DNA from: Gammaproteobacteria bacterium
Lineage (GTDB): Bacteria > Pseudomonadota > Gammaproteobacteria > UBA6429 > Thiohalophilaceae
NCBI GenBank assembly: GCA_016194635.1
Contig: JACQBC010000030.1
Coordinates: 124,001-188,000, forward strand
Length of the DNA: 64,000 bases
Direction of reading: 5' to 3'
Part shown: piece after piece, positions 38,408 through 48,213 of the stretch
Layout of the letters: the number at the start of each line of letters is the position of its first letter
Position numbering within the stretch: position 1 is the stretch's first letter
Notes under the pieces: model-generated
The model's input: the letters and a program-made list of their open reading frames with translations, nothing else
Told to the model about the DNA's origin: nothing
The model's database searches: none
Made by a program: the position numbers and the translations under genes

Positions 38408-39025
38408 CTACCGCTTATCATCGCGACGCCGCACATACAGGGTCTTGACCACGGTGGCGATGATATCACCGGTGCTGGTGACGACGTTGACATTTTTATC
38501 AAACACGTATTTTCCCAAGCTGTCCGCCTGGGTCTTGATGGTATTCAATTCATCCTCGGTCAAGACAAATCGCGCCCGCACGGTTTCCCGGCCGGGTTTA
38601 ATAAAATCGATCTTGGCCGCCTTATCCCATACGATATAACCAGGACCAAGGTTATTAATCAGCATCATCATGTAAAACGGATCGGTCATGGCATACAACG
38701 AACCGCCGAAGTGGGTGCCGACATAGTTTCGATTGAACCAACGCAAACGCATTTGCACGTGTATTTCGCGGTAATCCGGGCTGAGGTAAACTATCGTTAT
38801 CCCCGCGCCTCGAAACGGCGACCACCAGTTACCAAGCCGGCGCAACGCGTTGGCGGGAATTTTCTTGGCATAACGTTTTAATAATTGCGCCAGCAAATTA
38901 TCAACCCCTATATTCTTTAACAACAAGTAACGCTGAGCAATCCAAACCAACAAAAATCCACCTGGTTGACGCTGTAGACAACGCTGCGGTTGAAATCCGG
39001 TAGTGTCACTCAACTGCAGGGACAA
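38408..39025 (-). CDS. DUF4442 hotdog-fold protein
   Basis: A thioesterase-like hotdog protein with the DUF4442 pattern: WWSPFRGAGI, the core RWFNRNYVGTHFGGSLYAMTDPFY, and KIDFIKPGRETVRARFVLT. The frame opens with TTG at 39025 with no ribosome site, and its first codons overlap repeat copy G. The true start may be an internal codon near IGVDNLLAQ (about residue 39), so the N-terminal 38 residues are doubtful. Substrate unknown. Confidence 0.75.
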   Translation of the reverse strand: MSLQLSDTTGFQPQRCLQRQPGGFLLVWIAQRYLLLKNIGVDNLLAQLLKRYAKKIPANALRRLGNWWSPFRGAGITIVYLSPDYREIHVQMRLRWFNRNYVGTHFGGSLYAMTDPFYMMMLINNLGPGYIVWDKAAKIDFIKPGRETVRARFVLTEDELNTIKTQADSLGKYVFDKNVNVVTSTGDIIATVVKTLYVRRRDDKR

Positions 39026-39110
39026 TGCTCGGGGAAGTGCAAGTATCGCGATAGGCAGGATGCCGTGAGCGACTGTCGCCGTCGAGCGACAGGGAGGTAT
39101 TTATGCGATT
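39004..39110. repeat. Core of the palindromic repeat, copy G (arms lost)
   Basis: It shares long stretches with the expanded core of copy F, such as TCGCGATAGGCAGGATGC and GAGCGACTGTCGCCGTCGAG, and ends AGGGAGGTATTTATGCGA. No convincing paired arms flank it. It lies downstream of sucD and overlaps the doubtful 5' end of the DUF4442 frame. Confidence 0.65.
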
Positions 39111-39128
39111 CGTATCAACCTCATCGCT

Positions 39129-40037
39129 TTACCCTCGTCCCAACCCTCTCTCATAGGCAGAACTGCGATGCTCCAACGCCTGTTGCATCCGCGCGCCCAT
39201 CTCCGCCGGGGAATCACACACCGTGACCCCCGCGGCGCGCAACGCCTGCATCTTGCCCATCGCCGTTCCCTTACCAGCGGCGATGATCGCTCCGGCATGG
39301 CCCATACGTTTACCCGCCGGGGCCGCCACACCAGCGATATAAGCCACCACCGGTTTACTCACCCGTGTGCGAATATATTCGGCGGCGTGTTCTTCACTGC
39401 CACCGCCGATTTCACCGACCAGGATGATCCCTTGTGTCTGGGGGTCGGCCTCGAACAGGGCCAGGCAGTCGATAAAATCCAGCCCCTTAATGGGGTCGCC
39501 ACCGATACCGATGCAGGTGCTTTGGCCCAAACCGTTTTGCGTGGTTTGATACACGGCCTCATAGGTCAGGGTACCGGAGCGCGATACGATACCCACAACG
39601 CCGGGTTGGTGGATCACGCCCGGCATAATACCGATCTTACATTCTCCAGGTGTGATGACGCCGGGACAATTGGGGCCGATCAACTGGGCCTTACTGTCAC
39701 GCAAGGCGGCTTTGACGTTTACCATGTCCAGTACGGGAATACCTTCGGTGATACACACGATCACTTCGATACCCGCATCCGCCGCTTCTAAAATGGCATC
39801 GGCGGCGAACGCGGCTGGCACGTAGATCATGCTGGCCTTCGCCCCGGTGGCATTAACCGCCGCCTGCACGGTATCAAACACCGGCCGATCCAAATGGTGT
39901 TGTCCGCCCTTGCCTGGGGTAACGCCTCCCACCAACCGCGTACCGTAGGCAATTGCTTGTTGCGAGTGGAATGTCCCCTGTTGGCCGGTGAAGCCTTGGC
40001 AAATGACCTTGGTAGTTTTATCAACCAGAACCGCCAT
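39129..40037 (-). CDS. sucD: Succinyl-CoA synthetase, alpha subunit
   Basis: A 302-residue CoA-binding subunit. Rossmann CoA site ([17 protein letters not shown] near residue 13), [20 protein letters not shown] near 124, and the phosphorylated active-site histidine in [17 protein letters not shown] near 245. With SucC it makes ATP or GTP from succinyl-CoA in the TCA cycle. It begins 2 bp after sucC. Confidence 0.95.
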   Translation of the reverse strand: MAVLVDKTTKVICQGFTGQQGTFHSQQAIAYGTRLVGGVTPGKGGQHHLDRPVFDTVQAAVNATGAKASMIYVPAAFAADAILEAADAGIEVIVCITEGIPVLDMVNVKAALRDSKAQLIGPNCPGVITPGECKIGIMPGVIHQPGVVGIVSRSGTLTYEAVYQTTQNGLGQSTCIGIGGDPIKGLDFIDCLALFEADPQTQGIILVGEIGGGSEEHAAEYIRTRVSKPVVAYIAGVAAPAGKRMGHAGAIIAAGKGTAMGKMQALRAAGVTVCDSPAEMGARMQQALEHRSSAYERGLGRG

Positions 40038-40039
40038 GG

Positions 40040-41200
40040 TTATCGGCCTCCACGCGCCTGAACGGCTTTTTGCGCCGCATCGGCTAAATCGGTCGCGGCG
40101 ATGATCGCCACACCGCTGTGGGCCAATAATTCTCGCCCGGCCAGGGCATTGGTCCCTTCTAAGCGAACCACCACCGGTACCCGCACGCTGACCTGTTTAA
40201 CCGCATCGATAATCCCTTGCGCGATCAGATCACAGCGCACGATCCCACCGAAAATATTGACCAGGATCGCCTTAACCTTGGCATCGGCCACGATAATTTT
40301 AAACGCCTCGGCGACTTTGGCGGCGGTTGTTCCACCCCCGACATCGAGAAAATTCGCCGGTGCGCCGCCGTAGAGTTTAATAATGTCCATGGTCGCCATG
40401 GCGAGCCCCGCGCCATTCACCATGCAGGCGATATCACCGTCCAAACTGACATAATTTAAACCGTGTTCATCGGCGGCGGCCTCCTTGCTGTCCTCTTGAC
40501 TACGATCGCGTAACGCGACTAAATCCGCATGCCGGTATAAACCATTATCATCACAATCGATCTTGGCGTCGGCGGCGAGCAAGCCTGTTGGAGTGAGCAC
40601 CAGCGGATTGATCTCCAACAATCGCAAGTCCTTGTCGATGAACAATCGATACAGGCCCTGCAGGATCGCGCTGAAGGATTTGATCTGCTCGGCCAGTGAG
40701 AGCGCATAGGCGAGTTGCCGGCATTGATAGGCTTGTAAGCCTACCACTGGGTCAATAAACACGTTAAAAATCTTCTCGGGTGTCTGACTTGCGACGGCTT
40801 CGATATCCATACCGCCGTGGCTGGAGGCCATGATCAGCACGCGTTGGCGTTCACGATCCACTAGCAAACTCACATACAATTCGCGTTGGATGATCAGCGG
40901 ACGTTCAATGAGTAGCCGCTGCACTGGATTTCCGGCCGGACCGGTTTGCGCGGTTAGCAAGGATCGTCCGATCAGTTGCTGCGCCATGGCCTGGGCCTCG
41001 TTGACACTGGCCACGTGTTTAACAGCACCGGCCTTGCCGCGACCCCCGGCATGAATTTGGGCCTTGACCACCCAGCTCTTTCCCCCCAGGCGTTGGGTTG
41101 CGTCCACCACCTGGGCCGCGGAGTCGATAACTTCCGCCTCAGGTACCGTGACGCCGTACAGGTGCAATAACGCCTTGGCTTGATATTCGTGTAAGTGCAT
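40040..41200 (-). CDS. sucC: Succinyl-CoA synthetase, beta subunit
   Basis: A 386-residue ATP-grasp subunit. N-terminal [16 protein letters not shown], nucleotide-site [13 protein letters not shown] near 46, and metal-binding [10 protein letters not shown] near 195. C-terminal [17 protein letters not shown] and [17 protein letters not shown] are typical. First gene of sucC-sucD; no sucAB is adjacent. The 138-bp gap to the divergent gene at 41339 would hold its promoter. Confidence 0.96.
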   Translation of the reverse strand: MHLHEYQAKALLHLYGVTVPEAEVIDSAAQVVDATQRLGGKSWVVKAQIHAGGRGKAGAVKHVASVNEAQAMAQQLIGRSLLTAQTGPAGNPVQRLLIERPLIIQRELYVSLLVDRERQRVLIMASSHGGMDIEAVASQTPEKIFNVFIDPVVGLQAYQCRQLAYALSLAEQIKSFSAILQGLYRLFIDKDLRLLEINPLVLTPTGLLAADAKIDCDDNGLYRHADLVALRDRSQEDSKEAAADEHGLNYVSLDGDIACMVNGAGLAMATMDIIKLYGGAPANFLDVGGGTTAAKVAEAFKIIVADAKVKAILVNIFGGIVRCDLIAQGIIDAVKQVSVRVPVVVRLEGTNALAGRELLAHSGVAIIAATDLADAAQKAVQARGGR

Positions 41201-41338
41201 AACCCGTCCCGAACAAACACAGGCGTTATTGTGGAGGATTTATCCCGACTTGGAAAGGACAGCTTAGCGTTCACGCCTGTATCACAAGGGCATTCATGTT
41301 ACTATTTGCCGTCGCGTTTAACCTTTTAAAATATCCTT

Positions 41339-41575
41339 ATGGGCGTCCTGCGTATTTTGTTCTGGCTACTGATCGGTTGGCTGGTCTATCGGTTCATCCG
41401 CCAACTGGTGCATAAACCCACTTCCCGGCCCGCGCCACCCCAACCACCCAACATTGAACAAATGCTGCGTTGCGAACTGTGTGGATTACACGTGCCGCAA
41501 TCCGAAGCGATTGCATCCAAGGGCCATACCTATTGTTGTGATGATCACCGCCGCCGTGCTCAGTCCACGACCTGA
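41339..41575 (+). CDS. PP0621-like small membrane protein with a Cys motif
   Basis: A 78-residue protein: one N-terminal membrane helix (about 4-22), a Pro-rich linker, then a metal-finger-like module with CELCG near 44 and YCCDDHRR near 65. Proteins of this type often precede pilS-pilR in Pseudomonas and relatives, as here (6 bp before pilS). Function is not known; a role with PilS is suggested only by context. Confidence 0.8.
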   Translation: MGVLRILFWLLIGWLVYRFIRQLVHKPTSRPAPPQPPNIEQMLRCELCGLHVPQSEAIASKGHTYCCDDHRRRAQSTT

Positions 41576-41581
41576 TTAGGC

Positions 41582-43207
41582 ATGTCGCCGGCCTCACCTT
41601 TACTGACCAGTCGCAGCAGCATGCCCTCGGCCTACGATGAGTGGCGGTTATTGGCCTTGCTGAATCTGTTTCGCACCGGCATCGCCGCCGGTTTTTGTCT
41701 GTTATACCTCAGCGATCACCTACTCAGTCCCTTGGGTAGTCTACATCCGGTAGTTTTTTTTAAGGCCAGCCTGATCTATTTCGTGTTCGGTCTGATGCTG
41801 TGGATACTGATCACCACCCGTACCCTGGCGTTTAATTTACTGGTGTACGCCGGCGCCATCATCGACACCCTCTCCGTGACTACCCTGATGTACACCAGCG
41901 GCGGGATCGAAAGCGGTCTGGGGGTGTTATTGATCGTCACCATCTCCACCAGCGGTATTGTTGTGAGTCAGCGCGCCACCTTGGCGTTGGCGGCGTTCGC
42001 CACCTTGGTTTTACTCACCCAGCAATTTTATATCGGCGTTGAAAATATTAAACAAACCTCTTACCCGATCGCGGGGTTATTGGGCATTACCTATTTTGCC
42101 AGCAGCCTATTGGTGCATTGGTTATCCCGCCGCATCCGTGAAACCGAGGCCCTGGCGCAGAAGCGCGGCATCGACCTGGCCAACCTCGCGCAATTGACCC
42201 AGCATATTATTCAACGCATGCAAACCGGGGTGGTGGTGATCGATCAATTCAGCAGCATACGTTTGATCAATGAAGCCGCGGCGCACATGCTGGACATCCA
42301 TCAAACCGTCGCTGAATTGCCCCTGTACCGTGTCTCGCCCGACCTGGCCGAACAATGGCAACGCTGGTTTCAAGACCCGGCTTATATACCCAACCCCGTA
42401 CCGCTGCCAAAATTACACATCGACATTTTACCGCGCTTCGCCAAGATCGGTGAGAGTGAAGACGCCGGCGCTTTGATCTTCTTGCAAGACATGGCGGCAC
42501 TGGCGCAACAAGCACAACAATTACAACTGGCCTCCTTGGGCCGTCTTAGCGCCAGCATCGCGCATGAAATCCGCAATCCCTTGGGCGCCATCAGCCACGC
42601 CGGGCAATTGCTGGCGGAATCCACCCACTTGGATAAACATGACCTGCGCCTGACCCAAATCATCATCGATCACTGTAAACGTTTGAATACCATTGTTGAA
42701 GACGTGATGAGCGTCAGCCGCCGTCGCCCGTCACAAATTGAATTGTTGGAGCTACAGACTTTTTTGCAACGTTTTATCGCCGAATACACTACGGGACTAA
42801 ACATCGATAAGTCGTTGCTCGGCCTGGACATCAACCCAACCGATTTGCGGATCCGCTTTGACACCAGTCACCTACGTCAAATTCTGGTGAACCTGTGCGA
42901 TAACGCCTTGCGCCACAGCGCCAATGCCACCGCCCGTCCCAGGGTCATACTCCAAGCCGGTTTTGATCCTTCCGCGACTCGCCCGCACCTGGATGTGATC
43001 GACCACGGTAAGGGGGTGAGTGCCGAGGCCCTAGGGCATTTATTTGAGCCCTTTTTCACCACCGAGGCCAGCGGCACCGGATTGGGGTTGTATTTATCAC
43101 GTGAACTGGCCGAAGCCAATCAGGCGCATTTAAGCTATATTGGCAGGGCCGGAGAGGGCGGAATTTTCCGAATCACCTTCCAAGATCCGCGCCGCCAATT
43201 TGAATAA
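41582..43207 (+). CDS. pilS: Sensor histidine kinase PilS
   Basis: A 541-residue kinase with about six membrane helices in the first 185 residues, a PAS-like region (about 205-310), phospho-acceptor His 328 in SIAHEIRNPLGAISHAGQLLAES, and an ATPase domain (NLCDNALRH, DHGKGVS, GTGLGLYLS). The membrane topology and direct pairing with an NtrC-type regulator identify PilS, which senses pilin in the membrane and controls pilA. It is 2 bp from pilR. Confidence 0.93.
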   Translation: MSPASPLLTSRSSMPSAYDEWRLLALLNLFRTGIAAGFCLLYLSDHLLSPLGSLHPVVFFKASLIYFVFGLMLWILITTRTLAFNLLVYAGAIIDTLSVTTLMYTSGGIESGLGVLLIVTISTSGIVVSQRATLALAAFATLVLLTQQFYIGVENIKQTSYPIAGLLGITYFASSLLVHWLSRRIRETEALAQKRGIDLANLAQLTQHIIQRMQTGVVVIDQFSSIRLINEAAAHMLDIHQTVAELPLYRVSPDLAEQWQRWFQDPAYIPNPVPLPKLHIDILPRFAKIGESEDAGALIFLQDMAALAQQAQQLQLASLGRLSASIAHEIRNPLGAISHAGQLLAESTHLDKHDLRLTQIIIDHCKRLNTIVEDVMSVSRRRPSQIELLELQTFLQRFIAEYTTGLNIDKSLLGLDINPTDLRIRFDTSHLRQILVNLCDNALRHSANATARPRVILQAGFDPSATRPHLDVIDHGKGVSAEALGHLFEPFFTTEASGTGLGLYLSRELAEANQAHLSYIGRAGEGGIFRITFQDPRRQFE

Positions 43208-43209
43208 CC

Positions 43210-44562
43210 ATGAATGACGCACAACAAGTTTTAATCGTCGATGACGAACCCGATATTCGCGAGCTATTGGAGATCACCCTAACGCGGATGGGGCTACACA
43301 CCCGTAGCGCCGGTCACCTTGCCGAAGCGCGGGGATTACTCAGCCAACACAGTTTTGATCTTTGCCTCACCGACATGCGCTTGCCAGATGGCAGTGGGAT
43401 CGAATTGATACGTTCTATCCAACAACAGTACCCGCACCTGCCGGTGGCGATGATCACCGCCCACGGCAATATGGAATCGGCGATTGAAGCGCTCAAGGCC
43501 GGGGCCTTTGACTTTGTCGCCAAACCGGTGGATCTGCAAATATTGCGTAACTTAGTCAATGCCGCCCTACAGCTCACCCGCCGTCGGCCCGACGATAACG
43601 GCGGCGCGCAGCTCACCTTATTGGGTGACTCGCAGGTAATGCAAGGGATCCGCCGCACCATCGACAAACTCGCCCGCAGTCAAGCCCCGGTCTATATCAG
43701 CGGTGAATCGGGAGTAGGCAAGGAGCTGGTGGCGCGTTTGATCCACGATAAAGGTCCGCGCCGCGATAAACCCTTTGTCGCGGTGAATTGCGGCGCGATC
43801 CCCACCGAATTAATGGAGAGTGAATTCTTCGGCCACAAAAAAGGCAGCTTCACCGGGGCGATGGGGGATAAACACGGGTTATTCGCCGCCGCCGAGGATG
43901 GGACTTTATTCTTGGACGAAGTCGCGGATCTGCCGATGCACATGCAAGTTAAACTGTTACGCGCGATTCAAGAAAAGGCGATCCGGCCGATCGGCGCCAA
44001 CCAAGAGATCCCTATCAATGTGCGGATCCTCAGCGCCACCCATAAAGATTTGGCGGGGCTGGTACACCAAACCCAGTTTCGTCAAGACCTGTTCTACCGC
44101 ATCAACGTGATCGAACTCCATGTCCCCAGTTTGCGCGAACGCACCGACGACATTCCACAACTGGCGGAATTCTTCGTCCATAAAATCGCCCACGGCTGGC
44201 AATCGCGCCCACCCCAACTCAACGCCGATGCGCTACAGGCTTTAATCGCCTATCCCTTCCCGGGCAATGTGCGCGAATTGGAAAACATCTTAGAACGCGC
44301 CATGACCCTGTGCGAAGGTAACAGCATCACGAGCAATGATTTACAACTGCCCGCCATCACCGGTAGACCGTCGGCCAACGGCACGCTCACCGCCACCGGG
44401 CGGGATTCGCTGGAACTGGACCCGACCTTGTATGAAAAAGAACGCGAGGTGATCATGCGGGCCTTGGAGAAAACCCGGTTTAATAAAACCGCGGCGGCGA
44501 AATTATTGGGGATTTCATTTCGGGCGCTGCGCTACCGCATCAAGAAACTCGGTATCGATTAG
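43210..44562 (+). CDS. pilR: Sigma-54-dependent response regulator PilR
   Basis: A 450-residue NtrC-family activator. The receiver domain has phospho-acceptor Asp 55 in DLCLTDMRLPDG. The AAA+ domain (about 136-370) has Walker A GESGVGKE, the sigma-54 contact loop as GSFTGA, and Walker B TLFLDEV. The Fis-type helix-turn-helix closes the protein (NKTAAAKLLGISFRALRYRIKKLG). It should activate RNA polymerase-sigma-54 at pilA; a matching -24/-12 site lies at 57149. Confidence 0.94.
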   Translation: MNDAQQVLIVDDEPDIRELLEITLTRMGLHTRSAGHLAEARGLLSQHSFDLCLTDMRLPDGSGIELIRSIQQQYPHLPVAMITAHGNMESAIEALKAGAFDFVAKPVDLQILRNLVNAALQLTRRRPDDNGGAQLTLLGDSQVMQGIRRTIDKLARSQAPVYISGESGVGKELVARLIHDKGPRRDKPFVAVNCGAIPTELMESEFFGHKKGSFTGAMGDKHGLFAAAEDGTLFLDEVADLPMHMQVKLLRAIQEKAIRPIGANQEIPINVRILSATHKDLAGLVHQTQFRQDLFYRINVIELHVPSLRERTDDIPQLAEFFVHKIAHGWQSRPPQLNADALQALIAYPFPGNVRELENILERAMTLCEGNSITSNDLQLPAITGRPSANGTLTATGRDSLELDPTLYEKEREVIMRALEKTRFNKTAAAKLLGISFRALRYRIKKLGID

Positions 44563-44589
44563 CCGGTTTGCAGATCGTATGCCACCGCC

Positions 44590-44756
44590 GCGGGTCGGAG
44601 GGGTTGCACGCGTGGGTATGACCGTCGGCGACAGGGACGATGTACAGGGAAGTACCAGTGTCGCGATAGGCAGGATGCTGTGAGCGACTGTCGCCGTCGA
44701 GCTACAGGGAGGTATTGATGCGAGTCATACCCACGCGTGCAACCCCTCCGACCCGC
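44590..44756. repeat. Core-and-arm palindromic repeat, copy F (long core)
   Basis: Arms of 32 bp (44590-44621 and 44725-44756) are perfectly inverted. The 103-bp core is longer than in the other copies and seems composite: it begins CCGTCGGCGACAGGGACGAT and ends TCGCCGTCGAGCTACAGGGA, with an inserted segment shared with copy G. It lies between the convergent pilR and gspN genes. Confidence 0.88.
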
Positions 44757-44775
44757 AACACCGGTGCTGAAGCCC

Positions 44776-45570
44776 CTACCAACCCGCCAATTGTCCGCTG
44801 CGCGAGATCCAATAATTTCCGGCGCTGTCCGGCCGGCCGATAAAAGCTAAAAACTCCTGCAATTTAGGTTGATCAGCGACGCGCGGCGCCAAGGTGCCCT
44901 CAATCCGGTATTTACCGCTGGCTTGGATATCCAATTTAACGTTGATCTTAAGTTGACCCTGCTCGTTTTGATCGGTGATGGTAATCTTGGAATTATTATT
45001 CTGTGGCTCCATTTCCACCAACACATCCCCCAATTCAATCGAATACGGCGCGCGCAATGCCGCTTGTTGCCACACCACGCGGCCTTTACCGCGAAACAAC
45101 GCGTCTTTTTTGATCTCCAATGCAGTGATCTTACCCAATAGATTGCCGCTGATATTAACCGGAAAACCTCCAAACAAACCGTTCAGCTGTTCCGCGGGTA
45201 AACGCGCCTCGACATTCTGCAACGCGAGTTTGCCACCCAGCCCCAGCGCGAGATTGCCATTGCCTTGAATATTATTTTGTCCCAGCAGATGCAGATCCAG
45301 GTCCAAATTTCCCACCAATAGGCCGGCACTGTTCAAGCCCCAGGTTAAACTACCGAGCTTACTGCGGCCTAACCAGGCCTCTTGCGCCTCACCTTGCCAG
45401 ATACTGCCACGCAAGTTTTGTAATTTAAAAGTGGGATTGGCTTGTGTATTACCCAGCAGATACCCCGCTACCAGGCTGGCAGGTATGCCGATGAGCATAA
45501 ATACAATATAACAACCCCCTCCTAATAACAGGTAATTGCGCAATTTGGGTGTATTGATGGTGATCGCCAC
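44776..45570 (-). CDS. gspN: Type II secretion protein GspN
   Basis: A 264-residue protein with one N-terminal membrane helix (about 14-38) and a beta-rich periplasmic domain. The opening LRGSIWQGEAQEAWLG and repeated short strands match GspN. Its role in the secretion machine is poorly defined and many systems lack it. Last gene of the operon, 4 bp after gspM. Confidence 0.85.
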   Translation of the reverse strand: MAITINTPKLRNYLLLGGGCYIVFMLIGIPASLVAGYLLGNTQANPTFKLQNLRGSIWQGEAQEAWLGRSKLGSLTWGLNSAGLLVGNLDLDLHLLGQNNIQGNGNLALGLGGKLALQNVEARLPAEQLNGLFGGFPVNISGNLLGKITALEIKKDALFRGKGRVVWQQAALRAPYSIELGDVLVEMEPQNNNSKITITDQNEQGQLKINVKLDIQASGKYRIEGTLAPRVADQPKLQEFLAFIGRPDSAGNYWISRSGQLAGW

Positions 45571-45574
45571 AGTA

Positions 45575-46054
45575 TCAGCCTTCTAATAAGATGGTGCTTT
45601 TAACGTAGCCGCTGCTACCGCTGGTCTCGGCGTTAAATTCACGTATCGCCACCTGTTGTTGGGTTTGCAGTCCATCGAGCCAGAGCATAATCGCATCGAA
45701 GGAAGCATTACTGATAATCACCCGCACCTTCTGCCCTTCTTGTTGTACCTGGATGGCGTCGCCGAATTTACTGCGCGCGCTCAGTTCGATCACACTGTAG
45801 ATCGAACGCCCGGGGGTGCTCGCCCTGGCGCTGCTACGCGACAATTCACGCAACTCACCCATATTGTCTTGCATCCAGGCGATATCTTTTTGCTGTTGTT
45901 CAACCTTCTTGTGCAGCTTCCCCATTCCGCCGAACAACGGTGACCATAACAACTGATAACATATAACAACCACCAGGGCGGCACCTGCCGCGTATACGAT
46001 ACGGCGTTCACGTTCGTTTAGATTCGCCAGCAACGCCTTGAGTTGTTCTAACAT
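45575..46054 (-). CDS. gspM: Type II secretion protein GspM
   Basis: A 159-residue inner-membrane protein with a short cytoplasmic start, one helix (about 20-40), and a coiled coil (KLHKKVEQQQKDIAWMQ) before a ferredoxin-like periplasmic domain. It partners GspL in the inner-membrane platform. Its ATG overlaps the gspL stop (TGATG), so translation is coupled. Confidence 0.88.
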   Translation of the reverse strand: MLEQLKALLANLNERERRIVYAAGAALVVVICYQLLWSPLFGGMGKLHKKVEQQQKDIAWMQDNMGELRELSRSSARASTPGRSIYSVIELSARSKFGDAIQVQQEGQKVRVIISNASFDAIMLWLDGLQTQQQVAIREFNAETSGSSGYVKSTILLEG

Positions 46055-47277
46055 CAGCTCTTCCTCTGTTGTAATAACAAACGCACATCGGTGGAATCGC
46101 CGCGAGTAGAAGCGGATTGTACGTCGACGTTCCAGCCGGTTTGTTGCGTCAATTTATCCTTGAGGGCATCCAATTGGCTGGTGGATTTCAGGCTCAATTC
46201 GATATCCATCTTGCCATCCACATAGTGTACCGAACGCAAACTCAGCCCTTGGATCTGATTGAGCACCGGCCCGGCCAGGGTCAATATTTCCGGCAACACG
46301 CCCGCGCCGGCCCCTGATTGTTTACGCAGCGCCTTCATGCGCCGTTCCATGTCGATCCGTTCGCTGATGCCGTCGGGTTTCTTATCATTCGGAAAGGCTT
46401 GTTTATACTGTTGCGCCAATTGCTCGGCTAAAGTATTACTCTGACGGTACATCTGGATATAGCCGTACAGGTTAAACGCCAACTGCCAGGTCAGCCACAC
46501 CGCGAACAATGCCGCGGCGGTTAGCCAGGGCCTAAGGTGTTTTTTAAGATCCCGCTCGGCGCTGTAATTCCCCTGTAATAAATTCAACACCTCGCGCGGT
46601 TGGTAATGCCGCGCGAGGATACCGAAGATCCCATCACCGCAGGGCAATACGTTAAAAGAGATGCCTGCAGATTGTGTTTGCAACGCGGCCAGATGCGCAC
46701 TACGCCCGCAATCATACACGGCGACTTCATGCGGCCGGTTATCGGCGGCTTGTTCGTAAACATTATTGAGCAACAACGGCAAATTATCGTTGTCGGTGGC
46801 GAACATACCCAGGGGGGTACGTACCAAGGCGCGATCGGTTTCGATCACCACGCTCCAGCCCAAGGCCGGCAACACCATGACATCGGGTAACATCACATCC
46901 ACCCGGATACCGGCCGCGCGTAATTTGTTATGCCAGGTTTCAATCGTTTTGTGCTCGATCGCCGCCACCGTGTAGTACCCCTCCAGGGGTTGCTGCGCCA
47001 GCGCAAAATGGAGTTTATCGACATCTTCGACTAATTGATCTTCCACCGCGAAGGGTACCGCTTTTAATAGCTTGTTACGGTTGGTTCCCGGCAAAGCCAC
47101 TTGGGTGATGAACACGGTTTCACTGGGCACTAACACCACCACCTGCGAATGCGGCGCAAACGCCGACGCCTCTTGCAGACTGCCGCGTCCCAGCGGCCCC
47201 GCCGGTTGGCCACGCTCCATCATCTGCCAGCTGGCCGTGGTTGCGTCCGGATCGATGCGAATCAGCAGCATCCGCAC
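46054..47277 (-). CDS. gspL: Type II secretion protein GspL
   Basis: A 407-residue bitopic protein. The cytoplasmic actin-like domain (VLVPSETVFITQVALPG, KAVPFAVEDQLVEDV near 90) recruits the GspE ATPase. A membrane helix lies near 245-268 and a periplasmic ferredoxin-like domain follows. Length and arrangement are normal for the family. Two bp after gspK. Confidence 0.92.
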   Translation of the reverse strand: MRMLLIRIDPDATTASWQMMERGQPAGPLGRGSLQEASAFAPHSQVVVLVPSETVFITQVALPGTNRNKLLKAVPFAVEDQLVEDVDKLHFALAQQPLEGYYTVAAIEHKTIETWHNKLRAAGIRVDVMLPDVMVLPALGWSVVIETDRALVRTPLGMFATDNDNLPLLLNNVYEQAADNRPHEVAVYDCGRSAHLAALQTQSAGISFNVLPCGDGIFGILARHYQPREVLNLLQGNYSAERDLKKHLRPWLTAAALFAVWLTWQLAFNLYGYIQMYRQSNTLAEQLAQQYKQAFPNDKKPDGISERIDMERRMKALRKQSGAGAGVLPEILTLAGPVLNQIQGLSLRSVHYVDGKMDIELSLKSTSQLDALKDKLTQQTGWNVDVQSASTRGDSTDVRLLLQQRKS

Positions 47278-47279
47278 GC

Positions 47280-48212
47280 TTACAACCCTCCTTCGCTACG
47301 CGCAATCACGCGCAGTGATTTTGCATCAATCCGGTACATAATACTTTGCAAGGTTGCATGGATCCGGCCTACCTCGGCGGTGGCGGTCAGCATGAAATAT
47401 TTGCTGCTGACGGTTAAACCCATGGTGTTGAGTTTTTTGCCCTTGATCAGCGGGTGTTGCAAAAACTCCTCGACACTCTTGAACGGATCTTTATTCCGCT
47501 CGGTGATCAAAGTGGCGGCGTCTTCCGCGCTCAAATCTTCCACGATACATTGCAACACCCCGGCGGGCGCGGTGTTTACATTAATATCGGTCACTTGCGA
47601 CAGGGCCGTGACATTGGGCTGCAGATTTTTGTAGATCTCGTTGGTCATACCCTTCACCAGTAATAACTCGCTGGGGCTTTGCATAAATTGATTGGCGGTC
47701 CGGTAGGGCGTGGCGCCGTATAAATAATCCACGTCCTCGGCTCCGCCGGGCACACGCACTTCTTGATCAGCATCCATCCAATCGACAATCGCGTTAAGCA
47801 GGTCGGGCGAGGCCTGCGCATTGACCAACATGCGACGGAATCGATCAAACTCCACCGATCCGTCCTGGGCATTGGCCAGGGTATTCAAATTAAACCGCCC
47901 TTGCAGATCTTCAACCTTGCCGCTGATCTGGCCACCCTCCAACGGAATTTTAGTCAACTGGGTGGCCCAATCGTCTTTAAACGAGTCGGTATCGTTGTTG
48001 TTGCGATCCCGCATCAAGACATTGCGTGCCCAGTCCTCCGCCCCCAGTAAATATAAATAGGCTTGTTCATGGTACAAGACATTCTCGCTACGGCGAAAAT
48101 TCACGTAGTTACGCGTGGTCATCGCGGTTGCCGCGATGGTGGCCAGACTGACCACCAGGATCGCGGTAATCAATGCAATCCCTTGGCTAGGTTTATACCG
48201 CATCAACGTCAC
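47280..48212 (-). CDS. gspK: Type II secretion minor pseudopilin GspK
   Basis: A 310-residue large pseudopilin. The N-terminal hydrophobic segment GIALITAILVVSLATIAATAM follows a short basic leader. As in other GspK proteins the position corresponding to pilin Glu 5 is not Glu. The large helical domain includes FNLNTLANAQDG and a helix-hairpin-helix region. It caps the GspI-GspJ tip of the pseudopilus. Confidence 0.92.
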   Translation of the reverse strand: MTLMRYKPSQGIALITAILVVSLATIAATAMTTRNYVNFRRSENVLYHEQAYLYLLGAEDWARNVLMRDRNNNDTDSFKDDWATQLTKIPLEGGQISGKVEDLQGRFNLNTLANAQDGSVEFDRFRRMLVNAQASPDLLNAIVDWMDADQEVRVPGGAEDVDYLYGATPYRTANQFMQSPSELLLVKGMTNEIYKNLQPNVTALSQVTDINVNTAPAGVLQCIVEDLSAEDAATLITERNKDPFKSVEEFLQHPLIKGKKLNTMGLTVSSKYFMLTATAEVGRIHATLQSIMYRIDAKSLRVIARSEGGL

Positions 48213-48213
48213 C

